From Streptococcus infantis ATCC 700779 (GTDB taxonomy: Bacteria > Bacillota > Bacilli > Lactobacillales > Streptococcaceae), in contig NZ_GL732439.1 in assembly GCF_000187465.1 (NCBI RefSeq), forward strand, positions 68,195-132,194: 64,000 nt of DNA. Reading direction: 5' to 3'. The stretch's first letter is position 1. Every line of letters begins with the position of its first letter. This document shows positions 6,797 to 14,186 of this stretch, piece by piece. Position numbers and translations under genes: made by a program. The notes beneath the pieces are model-generated. The model was given only the letters and a program-made list of their open reading frames with translations, was not told the origin of the DNA and searched no databases.

Positions 6797-7288
6797 GATA
6801 TTAGTAGGGATGTATTATAGTAACCAATCAAGTTGAGATAGTTGCTTTGATACTAATACATTTTATTTTAATAATGAAGTTTATTACTATAGACACTTGA
6901 TAGATATGTAAACTAACTACGATACCTCTAATTTTTAACGGACTATAGTTTAATTTGTTTTTTCTGTACTTGATAAGCGAAATCGAATCCCAAGGAAGTC
7001 CTTGAACTACCAAACTCCGTATCAAGTTTTTCTGAGTCAGGTGAAATTGTCTAGCTTAATTTGACAAATGAGATAACTAAGAAATAAGATTATCGACTCA
7101 CTATTTATGGAAGTAGTTATTTAAGTGAGAAAGATGAGTTACAAAAAAGTTACCAAAATTTGAAAAAAGAGTCTATTTTGCAAGATTTAAAAGTCGCTAT
7201 TTTACTGATGAAGTAAAAAATATTGGTATTACAGCGAAACACAAAAAAGAATACAGGACAAACAAATTCCTGTATTCTTAAAATAACT
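6797..7288. other. Decayed AT-rich interval of the element
   Basis: No intact gene. The interval holds a frame fragment at 7097-7250 (see the 94-bp repeat) and, at 7250-7278, the hairpin GAATACAGGA/TCCTGTATTC. On the minus strand that hairpin is followed by CTTTTTT, so it would terminate leftward transcription of the small ORF at 7315-7437. A 65-codon minus-strand frame at 6828-7025 has only a TTG start, no ribosome binding site and no recognisable domain. Confidence 0.5.
7097..7190 (+). repeat. 94-bp direct repeat, copy 1
   Basis: About 94% identical to 8607-8700 (six differences by eye). In both copies one frame encodes a related peptide starting YGSSYL and continuing KDEL, KSY and ESILQD, so this is a duplicated fragment of a lost coding sequence rather than an att or IS end. 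Confidence 0.7.
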
Positions 7289-7314
7289 TAGAGCAGCTTT
7301 AACAAAACATCGAC

Positions 7315-7437
7315 TAATATGATTATAGTGCAAATTATTTTTCCGATTTTTTCATGTTGCTTGAACAATTTTTCAGAGAAAAGAATCAATACAAGCGCAA
7401 CACACATCAACACAGTGCTTAAAGTTTGAGTAGTTAT
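7315..7437 (-). pseudogene. Small hydrophobic ORF lacking a start codon (about 40 aa)
   Basis: A frame of about 40 codons reads leftward: TTQTLSTVLM, a long hydrophobic helix, then FSEKLFKQHEKIGKII. A good ribosome binding site (AAAGGAG) lies 8 nt before the codon where ATG is expected, but that codon is ATA. An ATG 1-2 nt after the ribosome binding site is in another frame and opens only about 18 codons. Upstream is an extended -10 element (TGCTATAAT) and downstream a leftward terminator. It resembles small holin-like or type I toxin ORFs in build. Probably a start-loss mutation; low certainty. Confidence 0.4.
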
Positions 7438-7571
7438 GGTACATACTCCTTTCGTTATTTTGTTGATCCAGTAAATAAGTTGAATAGTAATTATCTAATT
7501 TTCAAACATATCCATCTGCCCTGGTAAAGCCTTTGTTCTTTGATTATTAATCGGTATCTCTATCTATCTTT

Positions 7572-7580
7572 ATTATAGCA
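7572..7580 (-). promoter_or_regulatory. Extended -10 promoter reading leftward
   Basis: On the minus strand the sequence is TGCTATAAT with no convincing -35 at 17 nt. It would give a leader of about 125 nt before the start-less small ORF. Confidence 0.45.
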
Positions 7581-7676
7581 CAAATATCCTTATTAAACCG
7601 ATAAATGCAATTTTTTTATAGACTGCTACTATTTACTTTATTTTCTCCTGAAATTGAGTTTTTACCTGGTATTGTT

Positions 7677-7895
7677 TTACTTCCGATTAGAGATAACAAA
7701 TTTATCAATGAATAGTAAGTTATATAATGCAAGTACAAATCCCCAGGAACTACCCTGAAGAGAAAATTCTTGATGATTAAGAGGAAGAAACTCCTGGTTT
7801 CCTATATGGATGCATATCAAAATAACAAATAGAATCCAAAATAAATCAGTCCATTTATATTTTGAAAAATATTTTTTTTGCAATTTTTTTAGCAT
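7677..7895 (-). CDS. Small membrane protein (72 aa), unknown
   Basis: ATG 7895 is chosen because AAGAAGG precedes it; a longer frame from 7934 has no ribosome binding site. The protein has a basic N-terminus (MLKKLQKKYFSKYKW), two hydrophobic helices (about residues 19-35 and 48-65) and an FVISNRK tail. I do not recognise a family. It is an accessory gene in the right half of the element, divergent from the frameshifted membrane ORF at 7976. Confidence 0.5.
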   Translation of the reverse strand: MLKKLQKKYFSKYKWTDLFWILFVILICIHIGNQEFLPLNHQEFSLQGSSWGFVLALYNLLFIDKFVISNRK

Positions 7896-7975
7896 AAGAA
7901 CACCTTCTTTCTTTACTACATTTTTATTATACAATAAAATGTAAGCGGATACAAATAAAAAGGAGGATTGATCTT

Positions 7976-8151
7976 ATGAATGAAAAAAACGTACATATTT
8001 TATTTGTGCAAGTATTATTATTTCATCTATAATTTTGGGACTCTTTATTTATAAAGGAATTTATGACGGATTTAACGTTTTGGGTCAATTTATACACGAT
8101 GGCCTCAGGATAATTAGTAGTAATATTAGTAATACTAGTAGTATTAGGTAG
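7976..8151 (+). pseudogene. Small membrane protein disrupted at an A7 tract
   Basis: A strong AAGGAGG precedes ATG 7976, but as read the frame stops after 18 codons. Adding one A to the A7 run at 7983-7989 gives a 58-60-residue protein: MNEKKRTYF, then a hydrophobic helix (about residues 10-30), then a polar C-terminus ending near TAG 8149. Either a frameshift mutation, a phase-variable tract or transcriptional slippage would explain this. The 3' part is an AGT/ATT triplet-rich stretch. A terminator follows at about 8175-8212. Confidence 0.5.
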
Positions 8152-8174
8152 TTAATAGTAATAGAATTTAAATA

Positions 8175-8212
8175 AAAAACGGGAATTTAGTGAATGCTGA
8201 TTGCCGTTTTTC
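8175..8212 (+). terminator. Terminator after the frameshifted ORF
   Basis: Stem AAACGGgAAT / ATTgCCGTTT followed by TTT. Confidence 0.6.
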
Positions 8213-8235
8213 CATATGTTTAAGGCGGTAACAAT

Positions 8236-8433
8236 ATGCTTAATGTGAAAATTTTTTATATATTTTTCTTTTTGATCTTTGTCGAAACTACAGGCTTGTT
8301 GTTGTTGAAAAACGGTCTTGAAAGAGGTTATTTAGATACAGGAGCTATCATCCTTGCAGTTTTTTCATTTGCTTTCTACAACCTATGTTCATTCGGTTGG
8401 GTCTACTTTACAATAAAAAACCATAAAAAATAA
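8236..8433 (+). CDS. Small two-helix membrane protein (65 aa), SMR/EamA-like fragment
   Basis: ATG 8236 follows AAGGCGG at an acceptable distance. There are two hydrophobic helices (about residues 5-24 and 36-58) and a KNHKK tail. The pattern VETTGLLLLKNGLERG followed by AIILAVFSFAFY resembles the first two helices of small multidrug-resistance/EamA transporters, including a membrane-embedded Glu, but the protein ends where helix 3 should start. It could be a natural half-size protein, a truncation or an unrelated peptide. A strong terminator follows. Confidence 0.5.
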   Translation: MLNVKIFYIFFFLIFVETTGLLLLKNGLERGYLDTGAIILAVFSFAFYNLCSFGWVYFTIKNHKK

Positions 8434-8445
8434 ATAGGACAAATT

Positions 8446-8470
8446 GGAGGCTAACACCTCCGATTTTTTT
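8446..8470 (+). terminator. Terminator after the 65-aa ORF
   Basis: GGAGG-CTAACA-CCTCC followed by GATTTTTTTG. Confidence 0.8.
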
Positions 8471-8606
8471 GTATGCAGACCTCGAATTTTCGTTTTTTCA
8501 TGCAAAAATAGCGCATTCTCGTTGCTGACACAGCAATTCTGAGAGTTTTTCAGAACATTTTGCGACCTATCAACTATGAAGAATCCTTAAAAAATAAAAT
8601 AATTGT

Positions 8607-8700
8607 CTCACTGTTTATGGAAGTAGTTATTTAAGGGAGAAAGATGAGTTACCAAAAAGTTACAAAAATTTGAAAAATGAGTCTATTTTGCAAGATTCAA
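8607..8700 (+). repeat. 94-bp direct repeat, copy 2
   Basis: Second copy of the segment at 7097-7190. Its frame diverges after ESILQDSKG and stops. It lies 56 bp before attR. Confidence 0.7.
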
Positions 8701-8756
8701 AAGGCTTAAAACCCTATTAAATCAAGGTTGTAAGATTTAAATAATGTAGTTATTGA

Positions 8757-8838
8757 ACTCAAAATCCAGTGTCCGCAAGGACGTGCCGGTTCGACCCCGG
8801 CCGCCGGTATAGTAATAAAGACAAGGTTTTCGGACCTT
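8757..8838 (+). repeat. attR: 82-bp direct repeat
   Basis: Copy of 914-995: the 3' 53 nt of tRNA-Leu plus 29 nt beyond. It lacks the 5' half of the tRNA, so it is not a functional tRNA gene. It marks the right end of the element; chromosomal sequence of normal composition resumes with nagA. Confidence 0.92.
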
Positions 8839-8952
8839 TTTTTTTATTTTTCTTTCTTTTTTTCTAAATTTTATTTTAAACCTCAATGTTCACTATTACT
8901 TTACTATATATTTACTAAATCTTAATTTATTTCATTATAAATTTAACTATAA

Positions 8953-8994
8953 TAGGTCTATACCATTTACAAATTACACAGAAAGGTTTATAAT
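8953..8994 (+). promoter_or_regulatory. nagA promoter with NagR-like operator
   Basis: TAGGTCTATACCAT (8953-8966) is close to the palindromic operator of the GntR-type GlcNAc regulator NagR/YvoA (TGGTCTATACCA core). It abuts -35 TTTACA (8966-8971), which is 17 nt from -10 TATAAT (8989-8994). The arrangement predicts repression relieved by GlcNAc-6-P or GlcN-6-P. No nagR gene is in this window. Confidence 0.6.
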
Positions 8995-9043
8995 GTAATT
9001 GACATAATAAATATTAGAAAAATGAATTACGGAGGTTATCATT

Positions 9044-10195
9044 ATGCCTAAATATATTAAAGCGGATCAATTTTTCTATCCTCATGGTGTTCGCCGTGGC
9101 GGTTTTCTAGAACTAGTTGATGGTAAATTTGGTAAGCATGTGGATCAAGTATCTGAGGACGCAGAAATTATTGACTATACTGGTTATAGTATTGCTCCTG
9201 GTCTTGTTGACACACATATTCACGGATTTGGTGGGGTTGATGTTATGGATAATAACATCGAAGGTACTCTTCATACAATGAGTGAAGGTCTTCTTAGTAC
9301 AGGTGTTACAAGCTTTTTACCAACAACTTTGACATCTTCATATGAGCAGTTATTAGCAGTAACTGAAAACATTGGGGCTCGTTACCAAGAAGCTACTGGT
9401 GCTAAGATTCGTGGTATTTATTTTGAAGGTCCATACTTTACTGAGGAATTTAAAGGAGCTCAAAACCCTGCTTACATGAAAGATCCTCGCATGGATGAAT
9501 TTCGTGCTTGGCAGAAGGCTGCTAATGGTCTTCTAAATAAAATTGCCCTTGCACCTGAACGTGAAGGTGTTGAGGATTTTGTACGTACGGTTACTGGTGA
9601 AGGTGTAACTGTTGCTTTAGGTCACTCAAATGCAACTTTTGATCAGGCTAAGAAGGCTGTTGACGCTGGTGCAAGTGTTTGGGTTCATGCTTATAATGGT
9701 ATGCGTGGGTTAACTCACCGTGAGCTTGGTATGGTTGGTGCTATGTATGAATTGCCACATACTTATGCTGAATTGATATGTGATGGGCATCACGTTGATC
9801 CCAAGGCCTGTGACATCCTACTTAAACAAAAAGGTACTGAAAATATTGCTCTTATCACTGACTGTATGACAGCGGGTGGTTTGCAGGATGGTGACTACAT
9901 GCTAGGAGAATTCCCAGTTGTGGTTGCAAATGGTACTGCACGTCTCAAATCTACTGGGAACTTGGCAGGTTCTATTCTCAAACTTAAAGACGGTTTGAAA
10001 AATGTTGTTGAATGGGGTATTGCAAATCCACATGAAGCAGTTATGATGGCCAGTCTCAACCCAGCAAAATCAGTTCATATTGATGACGTTTGTGGACAAA
10101 TCCGTGAAGGCTACGATGCTGACTTTATCGTTCTTGATAAGGATTTGGAATTGGTAGCAACTTACCTTGATGGTGAAAAACGTTATCAAGCATAA
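9044..10195 (+). CDS. nagA: N-acetylglucosamine-6-phosphate deacetylase
   Basis: Converts GlcNAc-6-P to GlcN-6-P and acetate in the cytoplasm, feeding host amino sugars into glycolysis and wall synthesis. The 383-aa amidohydrolase has the metal-binding motif GLVDTHIHGFGG (H58, H60), EGPYF (about residue 132), GHSNA (about 195), HAYNGMRGL (about 217) and the catalytic Asp in ITDCMTAGG (about 275). Its length is normal for the family. ATG 9044 follows CGGAGG. It is monocistronic, with an NagR-like operator upstream and a terminator at 10201. Confidence 0.96.
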   Translation: MPKYIKADQFFYPHGVRRGGFLELVDGKFGKHVDQVSEDAEIIDYTGYSIAPGLVDTHIHGFGGVDVMDNNIEGTLHTMSEGLLSTGVTSFLPTTLTSSYEQLLAVTENIGARYQEATGAKIRGIYFEGPYFTEEFKGAQNPAYMKDPRMDEFRAWQKAANGLLNKIALAPEREGVEDFVRTVTGEGVTVALGHSNATFDQAKKAVDAGASVWVHAYNGMRGLTHRELGMVGAMYELPHTYAELICDGHHVDPKACDILLKQKGTENIALITDCMTAGGLQDGDYMLGEFPVVVANGTARLKSTGNLAGSILKLKDGLKNVVEWGIANPHEAVMMASLNPAKSVHIDDVCGQIREGYDADFIVLDKDLELVATYLDGEKRYQA

Positions 10196-10200
10196 TCTCT

Positions 10201-10232
10201 AAAGTAGAAACTAGTTTAGTTTCTACTTTTTT
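10201..10232 (+). terminator. nagA terminator
   Basis: Stem AAAGTAGAAAC / GTTTCTACTTT with a 7-nt loop, followed by T7. Confidence 0.85.
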
Positions 10233-10264
10233 TAATTTAGTTTGTTAATTTCTTCACATATTAC

Positions 10265-10293
10265 TTGATTTTATTTATGAAAAGGCTTACAAT
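10265..10293 (+). promoter_or_regulatory. Alcohol dehydrogenase promoter with cre-like site
   Basis: -35 TTGATT (10265-10270), 17 nt, -10 TACAAT (10288-10293). TGAAAAGGCTTACA (10278-10291) matches the CcpA cre consensus except for one core base (GG instead of CG) and overlaps the -10 element. Confidence 0.45.
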
Positions 10294-10335
10294 TATGATA
10301 TAAACAATACAAATAAAAAAACGGAGGTAAGCTTT

Positions 10336-11394
10336 ATGAAAGCCTATACTTATGTTAAACCAGGACTTGCTTCATTTGTTGATGTTGACAAACCAGTTAT
10401 TCGCAAGCCAACTGACGCTATTGTGCGTATTGTAAAAACTACTATTTGTGGAACAGATCTTCATATTATCAAAGGAGATGTCCCTGCATGTAAGAGTGGA
10501 ACTATCCTTGGACATGAAGGAATCGGGATTGTAGAGGAAGTTGGAGCAGGCGTTTCAAACTTCAAAAAAGGAGATAAGGTTTTGATTTCTTGTGTTTGTG
10601 CCTGTGGTAAATGCTACTACTGTAAAAAGGGAATCTATGCCCACTGTGAAGACGAAGGAGGTTGGATTTTTGGACATTTGATCGACGGTATGCAAGCAGA
10701 ATATCTTCGTGTTCCTCATGCTGATAATACTCTCTATCACACTCCAGCTGATTTGTCTGATGAAGCCTTGGTTATGTTATCTGATATCCTACCAACTGGT
10801 TATGAAATTGGTGTCTTAAAAGGAAAAGTAGAGCCTGGTTGTAGTGTGGCAATCATTGGTTCAGGTCCAGTTGGTTTAGCAGCTCTATTGACTGCTCAAT
10901 TCTATTCACCTGCTAAATTGATCATGGTAGACCTAGATGATAACCGTTTGGATACTGCAGTTTCTTTCGGTGCTACTCATAAGATTAATTCTTCAGACCC
11001 TGAAAAAGCAATTCAAGAAATTTATGATTTAACAGATGGTAGAGGTGTAGATGTTGCTATAGAAGCTGTTGGTATTCCTGAAACGTTTGATCTCTGCCAA
11101 AAGATTATCGGTGTAGATGGAACAGTAGCCAACTGTGGTGTGCATGGTAAGCCAGTTCAGTTTGATTTGGATACTCTATGGATTCGTAACATTAACGTAA
11201 CTACCGGTTTGGTTTCTACCAACACAACTCCTCAGCTTTTGAAAGCTTTAGAAAGCCATAAAATTGAACCAGAAAAATTGGTAACTCATTACTTCAAACT
11301 AAGTGAAATTGAAAAGGCCTATGAGGTATTTGGTAAGGCTGCAGATCATCATGCGATTAAGGTTATCATTGAAAACGATATTTCAGAAGGTTAA
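10336..11394 (+). CDS. Zinc-dependent alcohol dehydrogenase family protein
   Basis: A 352-aa medium-chain dehydrogenase/reductase. Catalytic zinc ligands and neighbours are visible at C38-T40-H43 (TTICGTDLH) and H60-E61 (GHEGIG). The structural zinc cysteines lie in CVCACGKCYYCKKG (about residues 89-103), and the NAD(P) Rossmann motif GSGPVGLAALL is at about 175. The family oxidises or reduces small alcohols and aldehydes; the substrate is unknown. It has its own ribosome binding site (ACGGAGG), its own promoter and a terminator, so it is monocistronic. Confidence 0.9.
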   Translation: MKAYTYVKPGLASFVDVDKPVIRKPTDAIVRIVKTTICGTDLHIIKGDVPACKSGTILGHEGIGIVEEVGAGVSNFKKGDKVLISCVCACGKCYYCKKGIYAHCEDEGGWIFGHLIDGMQAEYLRVPHADNTLYHTPADLSDEALVMLSDILPTGYEIGVLKGKVEPGCSVAIIGSGPVGLAALLTAQFYSPAKLIMVDLDDNRLDTAVSFGATHKINSSDPEKAIQEIYDLTDGRGVDVAIEAVGIPETFDLCQKIIGVDGTVANCGVHGKPVQFDLDTLWIRNINVTTGLVSTNTTPQLLKALESHKIEPEKLVTHYFKLSEIEKAYEVFGKAADHHAIKVIIENDISEG

Positions 11395-11403
11395 TCGAAT
11401 TTG

Positions 11404-11440
11404 AATCCAGTTATTCTTTTTAGAATAGCTGGATTTTTTG
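11404..11440 (+). terminator. Terminator after the alcohol dehydrogenase gene
   Basis: 14-bp stem AATCCAGTTATTCT / AGAATAGCTGGATT, loop TTTT, then TTTT. Confidence 0.85.
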
Positions 11441-11529
11441 AAAATATTAGATAATTCGTGAAAGCAAGCAAATTTCTTTCATTGTTCTTAAAATTTCGCT
11501 ATAATATACGATACAAAGGAAATGAAACT

Positions 11530-11907
11530 ATGTATCGAGTTATAGAAATGTACGGGGATTTTGAACCTTGGTGGTTCATAGAAGGATGGGAAGAAGACGT
11601 CATCAGTAGTAAGAAATTTGAAAATTACTATGATGCCTTGAAGTATTATAAATCTTGCTGGTTTGAACTGGAAAAGAAAATTCCACTATATAAAAGTCGA
11701 GGAGACTTAATGACCATATTTTGGAATCCGGAGGATAAGCGTTGGTGTGAGGAATGTGATGAATTTCTGCAGCAATATCATTCCTTGGCTTTACTGGAAG
11801 ATGGTCAAGTTATACCAGTTGAAAAATTCAGACCGGGTTATGAAAAACAAACTGGTTTAGAAATCCACCGGACATGTCGCATCAAAAAAGATGGAACAAC
11901 TTTTTAA
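11530..11907 (+). CDS. DUF1033 family protein
   Basis: A 125-aa soluble, aromatic- and acid-rich protein (MYRVIEMYGDFEPWWF; EDKRWCEECDEFL). ATG 11530 is chosen for the AAAGGAA eight nucleotides upstream; the frame also runs upstream without a ribosome binding site. DUF1033 genes commonly sit directly before comGA in streptococci, as here, but no function is known. A terminator formed at its 3' end (stop codon inside the hairpin) separates it from the comG operon. Confidence 0.85.
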   Translation: MYRVIEMYGDFEPWWFIEGWEEDVISSKKFENYYDALKYYKSCWFELEKKIPLYKSRGDLMTIFWNPEDKRWCEECDEFLQQYHSLALLEDGQVIPVEKFRPGYEKQTGLEIHRTCRIKKDGTTF

Positions 11908-11925
11908 TAAAGTTGTTCTTTTTTT
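11894..11925 (+). terminator. Terminator between the DUF1033 gene and comGA
   Basis: GAACAACTT / AAGTTGTTC followed by T7. The stop codon of the DUF1033 gene lies in the loop. Confidence 0.85.
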
Positions 11926-11933
11926 GTATTTTC

Positions 11934-11941
11934 TTCGAATA
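11934..11941 (+). promoter_or_regulatory. com box (ComX/SigX promoter) of the comG operon
   Basis: TTCGAATA lies 18 nt before the comGA ATG and matches the streptococcal late-competence consensus TACGAATA at 7 of 8 positions, with a T-rich upstream stretch. No vegetative promoter is seen here, so expression should depend on the alternative sigma factor ComX. Confidence 0.75.
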
Positions 11942-11959
11942 ATAAACTGAGGAGGAAAT

Positions 11960-12901
11960 ATGGTACAAGCACTTGCACAAGAATTGATTAGTCTCGCAAA
12001 AAAGGATGGAGCTCAGGATATCTATTTTATTCCCAAGGACAAGGGTTATGAGTTGCATATGCGAATAGGTGATGAAAGGCGTTTGATTAATAGCTATGAC
12101 TTTGAAAAGTTGGGCGCAGTTATTAGTCATTTTAAATTTATTGCGGGGATGAATGTTGGAGAAAAGCGTCGTAGTCAGCTTGGGTCCTGTGATTATCAGC
12201 ATGATGGCAAGGTTTCTTCACTACGCTTATCGACGGTAGGAGATTATCGTGGTCATGAGAGTTTAGTTATTCGCCTTTTGCACGATGAAGAACAAGAGTT
12301 GCGCTTCTGGTTTCAAGACCTTAAGGAACTGGAAAAGGGCTTTAGACAACGCGGCCTTTATCTATTTGCAGGACCTGTAGGAAGTGGTAAAACTACCTTA
12401 ATGCATGAATTAGCTAAGTCATTGTTTAAGGGACAACAAGTCATGTCCATTGAGGACCCAGTCGAGATTAAGCAAGAAGAGATGCTGCAATTACAACTCA
12501 ATGAAGCTATTGGACTGAGTTATGAAAATTTGATAAAACTTTCTTTGCGACACCGCCCAGATCTTTTAATCATTGGAGAAATTCGGGATAGCGAGACAGC
12601 CCGTGCTGTTGTAAGAGCGAGCTTAACGGGAGCTACAGTGTTTTCGACCATACATGCAAAGAGTATTCGTGGGGTCTATGAGCGTCTTTTAGAACTTGGT
12701 GTCAGTGAAGATGAACTCGCAGTTGTTTTACAAGGTGTTTGCTACCAGAGACTAATCGGGGGAGGAGGAATTATTGATTTTGCAAACCAAAATTATTCAG
12801 AACACCAGGCAGAAAAGTGGAATGAGCAAATTGATCAGCTTCTTAAAGACGGACATATCACTGCCCTTCAAGCTGAAGCGGAGAAAATTAGCTACCAGTA
12901 A
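11960..12901 (+). CDS. comGA: Competence pilus ATPase ComGA (CglA/ComYA)
   Basis: Cytoplasmic secretion ATPase that powers assembly of the transformation pilus. The 313-aa GspE/PulE-type protein has Walker A GPVGSGKTT (138-146), the Walker B/Asp-box region LLIIGEIRDSETA (about 205) and the His-box FSTIHAKS (about 230). It is shorter than type II secretion ATPases because the N1 domain is minimal, as usual for ComGA. ATG 11960 follows GAGGAGG. It is the first gene of a seven-gene operon of overlapping genes and is preceded by the com box. Confidence 0.96.
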   Translation: MVQALAQELISLAKKDGAQDIYFIPKDKGYELHMRIGDERRLINSYDFEKLGAVISHFKFIAGMNVGEKRRSQLGSCDYQHDGKVSSLRLSTVGDYRGHESLVIRLLHDEEQELRFWFQDLKELEKGFRQRGLYLFAGPVGSGKTTLMHELAKSLFKGQQVMSIEDPVEIKQEEMLQLQLNEAIGLSYENLIKLSLRHRPDLLIIGEIRDSETARAVVRASLTGATVFSTIHAKSIRGVYERLLELGVSEDELAVVLQGVCYQRLIGGGGIIDFANQNYSEHQAEKWNEQIDQLLKDGHITALQAEAEKISYQ

Positions 12902-13865
12902 GCAGAAGAAAATTATCACTCTCTTTAACAATTTGTTTTCTAGTGGTTTTCACTTGGTAGAAATCATTTCCTTTCTTGATAGAAGTCTTTTGTTGGAGAA
13001 GGAATATGTTTCACAGATGCGCCTAGGACTATCGAAAGGAAAATCTTTCTCGGAAATGATGGGGAATTTAGGTTTTTCGAGTGCGATTGTCACTCAACTT
13101 TCATTGGCTGAAGTTCATGGAAATCTCCATTTGAGTTTGGGGAAAATTGAAGAATATTTGGATAATCTTGCTAAGGTCAAGAAGAAGTTAATTGAAGTTG
13201 CGACCTACCCACTTATTTTGCTAGCTTTCTTACTGCTCATAATGTTGGGGTTGCGAAGTTATCTCTTGCCCCAACTGGATAGTAGTAACATAGCTACCTT
13301 AGTGATTAGTAACCTGCCACAGATTTTTCTTGGGCTTGTTCTATCGTTAGGTCTACTATCTTTAACAGGTCTGATTTTCTACAGGAAATCTAAGAAGATA
13401 CAAGTCTTTTCTTGTCTGGCTAGAATCCCCTTTCTAGGTATGTTTGTTCAGTATTATCTAACTGCCTATTATGCTCGAGAATGGGGCAATATGATTGGAC
13501 AAGGTTTAGAGTTGGCACAGATTTTCCAGATGATGCAGGATCAAGGAGATCCTCTTTTTAAGGAAATTGGATACGATTTAGATCAATCTTTGCAAAATGG
13601 GCATGAATTTTCTAAGGTTGTTCAGATCTATCCCTTCTTTAGAAAGGAGTTGGGATTAATCATTGAATATGGAGAAGTTAAATCCAAGTTGGGAAGCGAA
13701 TTGGAAATTTATGCGGAAAAAACCTGGGAATCCTTCTTTACCCGAGTCAATCGGACCATGAACCTTGTTCAACCACTGGTCTTTATTTTTGTAGCACTGC
13801 TAATCGTTTTATTGTACGCAGCCATGTTGCTGCCAATGTATCAAAATATGGAGGTAAATTTTTAG
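12822..13865 (+). CDS. comGB: Competence pilus membrane platform protein ComGB (CglB)
   Basis: A 347-aa polytopic inner-membrane protein of the GspF/PilC family on which the competence pseudopilus is assembled. It has two GspF-like domains (about residues 25-150 and 215-340) and hydrophobic helices at about 128-155, 170-195 and 315-340. ATG 12822 (MSKLISFL) is chosen by similarity to ComGB N-termini; it gives an 80-nt overlap with comGA and only a weak ribosome binding site, so coupled translation is likely. Confidence 0.94.
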   Translation: MSKLISFLKTDISLPFKLKRRKLATSKQKKIITLFNNLFSSGFHLVEIISFLDRSLLLEKEYVSQMRLGLSKGKSFSEMMGNLGFSSAIVTQLSLAEVHGNLHLSLGKIEEYLDNLAKVKKKLIEVATYPLILLAFLLLIMLGLRSYLLPQLDSSNIATLVISNLPQIFLGLVLSLGLLSLTGLIFYRKSKKIQVFSCLARIPFLGMFVQYYLTAYYAREWGNMIGQGLELAQIFQMMQDQGDPLFKEIGYDLDQSLQNGHEFSKVVQIYPFFRKELGLIIEYGEVKSKLGSELEIYAEKTWESFFTRVNRTMNLVQPLVFIFVALLIVLLYAAMLLPMYQNMEVNF

Positions 13866-14186
13866 ATGAAAAAAATGATGAAATTAAAGGAAACGAAGGC
13901 AAAAGCTTTCACTCTGGTAGAAATGTTGGTGGTGTTGCTTATCATTAGCGTCCTACTTTTGCTTTTTGTGCCAAATCTGACTAAGCAAAAGGATGCAGTC
14001 AATGATAAGGGGAAAGCAGCTGTCGTCAAGGTGGTAGAAAGCCAAGCAGAACTGTATAGTCTGGATAAAAATGAAGATGCTAGTCTAAGCAAATTACAGG
14101 CAGATGGACGTATCACTGCTGAGCAAGCAAAAGCCTATAAGGAATATCATGCAAAACAAAAGACAAGTCAAACAGTTTCGGATTAG
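13866..14186 (+). CDS. comGC: Major competence pseudopilin ComGC (CglC)
   Basis: Main subunit of the transformation pilus. A 106-aa prepilin with a basic leader and processing site A14|F15 in KAFTLVEML; E19 is the conserved Glu5 of the mature pilin. A hydrophobic helix (15-36) is followed by a soluble Lys/Ala-rich domain. It starts immediately after the comGB stop. Processing requires the prepilin peptidase (not in this window). Confidence 0.95.
   Translation: MKKMMKLKETKAKAFTLVEMLVVLLIISVLLLLFVPNLTKQKDAVNDKGKAAVVKVVESQAELYSLDKNEDASLSKLQADGRITAEQAKAYKEYHAKQKTSQTVSD

Larger units (their letters stand above)
914..8838. mobile_element. Integrative element in tRNA-Leu (about 7.9 kb, IME/satellite type)
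   Basis: Bounded by 82-bp direct repeats. Next to attL lies a tyrosine integrase pointing at the tRNA, then DUF3173, a 128-aa protein, a Rep_trans/MobT-type initiator, a MerR-like protein and a divergent XRE repressor. There are no conjugation (FtsK-like coupling or type IV secretion) and no phage structural genes, so it would need a helper to transfer. The right half carries a HAD phosphatase plus decayed and tiny membrane ORFs, and it is visibly more AT-rich than the flanking chromosome. Whether it still excises cannot be seen from sequence. Confidence 0.88.

Noticed and set aside
6828..7025. 65-codon minus-strand ORF in the element
   Set aside because: TTG start, no ribosome binding site, no domain, in a decayed AT-rich stretch.
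7480..7600. Complete second toxin-antitoxin locus
   Set aside because: Only promoter and terminator fragments and a start-less ORF are visible; no antitoxin RNA or protein can be supported.
8757..8838. Possible second tRNA-Leu gene
   Set aside because: Only the 3' part of the tRNA is present; it is the attR repeat and lacks the acceptor 5' strand and D-arm.
9001..9022. TTGACATAATAAATATTAG near nagA as an extra promoter
   Set aside because: The spacing between TTGACA and any -10-like hexamer is poor, and the 8966-8994 promoter next to the operator is better.
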